Origin: Acanthornis magna | Lineage: Eukaryota > Chordata > Aves > Passeriformes > Acanthizidae | Length of the DNA stretch: 64,000 nt | NCBI GenBank assembly: GCA_036785705.1 | Contig: JAWUZG010000084.1 | Location: 6,445,001-6,509,000 of the forward strand | Direction of reading: 5' to 3' | Shown: positions 61,232 to 64,000 of the stretch, in pieces | How positions within the stretch are numbered: the first letter of the stretch is position 1 | How the letters are laid out: each line of letters starts with the position of its first letter | The notes under the pieces: model-generated | The model's input: the letters and a program-made list of their open reading frames with translations, nothing else | Told to the model about the DNA's origin: nothing | The model's database searches: none | Position numbers and translations under genes: made by a program

Positions 61232-61281
61232 AAAAGAGAAAAAGAAAGAAGGAAGCAGAGAGAGAAGAGGAGGAAAAAGAG
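61232..61281. repeat. Polypurine tract of 50 bases with one interruption
   Basis: Only A and G occur on the plus strand apart from one C at 61256. The sequence moves from AAAGAAAG-type to AGAGAGAGAAGAGG-type words. Confidence 0.9.
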
Positions 61282-63932
61282 TGCATAAGGCAAAGTTAAT
61301 ATTTCATGCTTCACTGATAATTGTGCATAAAATGCTCAGTTATATTTCTAAATGGAAACTGTATTTCTAGGCTTGTCTACCTCAGATGACCACCAGCCTT
61401 TTAAAAGATCAGGGGTCATTGAAAATGGGAATAAAATCAAGCCCCAAAACAAAAAAGCAAGCAGAATCCCCCTGCCCAAACAAATTAACTATTGTTATAG
61501 TGACACAATGCATTTTCAAAACCGCTCCTGAGCAATGGTTGTTGAAAAGGTTGAGGGATACAGATGCTTCTTTATCTACTTCGTGATGAAAATTAAAACA
61601 CAAGCATTTAATACTAGGAGTAAGTTTCTTGGATAGTGATATTCTTTTATAGTCCTTCTTTAAGCATTCTAAATATCAGAAATTTTCCATCCAGACTACC
61701 TTTTTGTCTCATAACAAAACACAGTGCATTCACTAGGACTGTATACTTCTGTATTCACTAACCTGTGACTGAAGTATAATCGGCTAAAGTCATGTCTCAC
61801 TTGAATTCATTGCTGCATTGTAACTGTATTTTCTGCTTTCATGTTGAGCACCTAATTTCCAGACTTAGTCCTTTGACCAGTGGTGCCACCAGCAGCAATT
61901 ATTGCTGGCCAGCAAGGATTGCTTTGTAAAAGAAATTCTGAAGGCAGACCCTGTGTTCCTGAATTTCAGTTACAAGACCCAAGTTTAAATTAATCATTTT
62001 TTAACTCTTTGGTGAAATATAAAATGTATGTTTAATAAAAGAAGTACCTAAAAGCCTCTGGTGTAAAATATGTGCTTCAGACACCTAATGTATGGATATT
62101 TGGGTTGGTATACTGATGTACATCTGAGAATTCCTGGTTGCTGTCCCCAGCTGTCTTGTTCACTTTACCTGAGGTAGCCCAGAGCATGGTGTTGTGTTTT
62201 ATTGGCTGTGGGGGTGGTAAGAAAACATTCTGAGTCCAACGATCTCAGAACTTTAAAATTTCCATAAGATTATCTTGATAACGCCTGGCTGAAAACAAGA
62301 GGATGGACCACTGTTTAAACATTAAATTATTTGCACAAGCCCACTATTTCCACTTTCTTACTAAACTTCATTAGAATAGAGATGTTGGAAGTTCATTTTG
62401 TGAAGAAAAGCCCGTTCAATGCAATCATTAATCCTGTACTATTTCTGAAGTAAAGGCATTAGCATGCAGTACTTACTCATAAATCACCATTTTTGTAGAC
62501 TAGTTTGGTTTTGTTCAGAAATGGTCAGAAGGTTATTTGTCAGATTGTTGTTGTTGTTTTAAATAAGCCACTGGGATGGTGATACTAAGTGTTCTGAAAA
62601 CATGAGAAGAAACTGTGTTCCCAGTGGGTGTAGTTTTCTTTCTAAAAGCCAGTTCATTTTTTTCCCCAGAAGATAAACTAGGAATACAGTGGCTGTTCAA
62701 ATGGTTTTTACAAGTTTGAGTTTTCATTGTAGCAGCTCATTGTGGAAAGGTGTTTAAAATTACACAATGTTATGAGGTTTTAAAAAGACAAAGCAATGAA
62801 CTTGAAACAGATTTTTTTTTCAAGTGCATGTGTAGATGTGGACCCAGGATTATACATTGACAGGTGCGGGGTCGGGGGGGAGGTTAACCTTGATGAATTT
62901 CAGTAAATGACTTCTCTGTCTTTGACTTTGGAGGATGAATTAACTGGTTTTAATTGAGATATTCCCACGTATTTGAAATTCTCTTGCTTTGTCGAGCTTT
63001 GCTGCAGGGTCTCTGTGACAAGCTTGAGCATCTGGTTATTGAGGATCACTTTAATCTGCAGCTCCAATTAGAGAATACCTCGTCTGTCACTTGGGCAGGA
63101 TTAGTGCCATTGAGAGATCTTTCAGCAACTTTCAGCCTTAGGAAGCTCAAGAATGTGGTTGAGGATCTTTCCTCTGAGGGCAAGTGCTTCTTAGTGTCTG
63201 TTTTCACATGGAAATGTCCTCAGTACCTGGGGAGAGTCTGTTCCAGGCAAGGAGGGGAAGGCTTAGTCACCTATAATATATATAATTCACAGGCAGCATA
63301 ATTCACAGGTGCCACAAGGTGATTATTTAAAAGTTCCTCTTGGAGAATGCCGCATTTCAGTTCACTCCAAGGTAGAAATTTTTAAAAAGGCCTTTCTTTT
63401 ATATTTCTTTATAGCTTTAGGATTAAAAGTCTTGTTTTCTTTATGAGTGACTTTAATTGTTTACAGTTGATCACCAGAATACAACACTGGGAATGGGCTT
63501 TTACCTGGAAATAATTTAGAGTATACTTTAAGTGCCCTGGTTTTATTTTAGACTAGGGTAAGGATAAATACATGGTTTCTTAGATACAAGATAGTGAAAG
63601 GCAGGAAGCTGTTACAAAATTCAGTCTATATTTTGTGTTCTGTTTACATCCAGAGACATCCAAAATCTCTGAGCGTTTCTTCATATTTACAGCTTCCTAA
63701 CATTGCTTTTTTTATCATGCCAGTGAACATTGTAATTGTTTTGTTTTGTTTTAAGTAGAGGTATGCATCTGAGAAAGAAAATTCCCTTTGCCAAAATTCC
63801 ATACATAAGTGAACGGAGAAATGGTGAAATACTCAGCAGCTGGTGCTGGGTCATGCAAGTCCAGATGGAGCAAGCTTCCTTCACATAGTGTCCAGAACAT
63901 GGTTCTTTATTTTTGGGGAGGTTTGCAGGAAA

Positions 63933-63947
63933 GATGATGATGATGAT
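63933..63947. repeat. Short GAT microsatellite
   Basis: Five consecutive GAT triplets lie near the right edge of the window. Confidence 0.8.
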
Positions 63948-64000
63948 ACATGTTAAAAACAAAGCACAGTTACTTGAATAGTAAGAGCCTACAGAAGCAA

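Larger units (their letters stand above)
54786..64000 (+). other. SBF2: SBF2 intron 2, last segment in window
   Basis: This is AT-rich unique sequence. Small items are a polypurine block at 61232-61281, a G-rich stretch near 62867-62881 and a short GAT microsatellite at 63933-63947. Stretches near 57080-57180 and 60930-61150 look like conserved non-coding sequence. ORFs of up to 122 codons (59141-59509 on the minus strand, 62954-63301 on the plus strand) show no domain I know. No SBF2 exon 3 is visible. Confidence 0.55.

Noticed and set aside
62954..63301. 115-codon plus-strand ORF with a leucine-rich start
   Set aside because: A repeat-like or coiled-coil reading was considered, but there is no regular periodicity and no splice sites frame it.
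12696..64000. Search for SBF2 exon 3 (peptide beginning Phe-Cys-Gln-Pro-Gly-Gly-Trp)
   Set aside because: No matching codon series was found by eye in any plus-strand frame. It most likely lies beyond the right edge.

Overview
The window looks like AT-rich bird DNA. The evidence is a set of 5'-truncated CR1 LINE copies on both strands. Several end in the characteristic CR1 tail, in which an ATTCTATGATTC-like repeat follows a GGTCCCTTCCAAC-like stretch. There are no Alu-, L1- or MIR-like elements that I can recognise. At least three CR1s share the tail wording 'gtgtgactcttggggatggt' or close to it. I associate this with neoavian or passerine CR1 subfamilies, but I cannot name the species.

The one protein-coding feature I can support is a single short internal exon on the + strand at 12610-12695. 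It is bounded by a good acceptor (a tandem CAGCAG) and a strong GTGAGT donor. Its translation reads [14 protein letters not shown] followed by [12 protein letters not shown] recognise this as the start of the uDENN region of SBF2 (MTMR13, myotubularin-related pseudophosphatase 13 / SET-binding factor 2). By comparison with mammalian SBF2 it is coding exon 2. The window is therefore best read as the 3' part of a very large SBF2 intron 1 (1-12609), exon 2, and the first 51 kb of intron 2 (12696-64000). I looked for the next SBF2 exon, which should open with a Phe-Cys-Gln-Pro-Gly-Gly-Trp peptide, and did not find it.

Intron 1 holds three CR1 fragments (458, 7704, 11618), a TATG microsatellite with a poly-C run, an A/C-rich low-complexity block and a 22-base poly-A. 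Intron 2 holds a CpG-enriched patch just downstream of the exon that may be an antisense solo LTR (13330-13915). It also holds CR1 copies at about 15041 (-), 26885 (+), 29610 (+), 32883 (+), 42360/42791 (+), 47492 (-), 53694 (-) and 53935 (+), and a diverged older CR1-like stretch at 37840. Between them are long, mostly unique AT-rich tracts, some with the look of conserved non-coding sequence.

The most unusual structure outside the repeats is two chains of consecutive short perfect inverted repeats, at 28344-28452 and 48044-48103. In each chain, neighbouring hairpins mostly share arm sequence. I found no operon, CRISPR array, tRNA, rRNA or complete mobile element, and no clear evidence of a new gene system.
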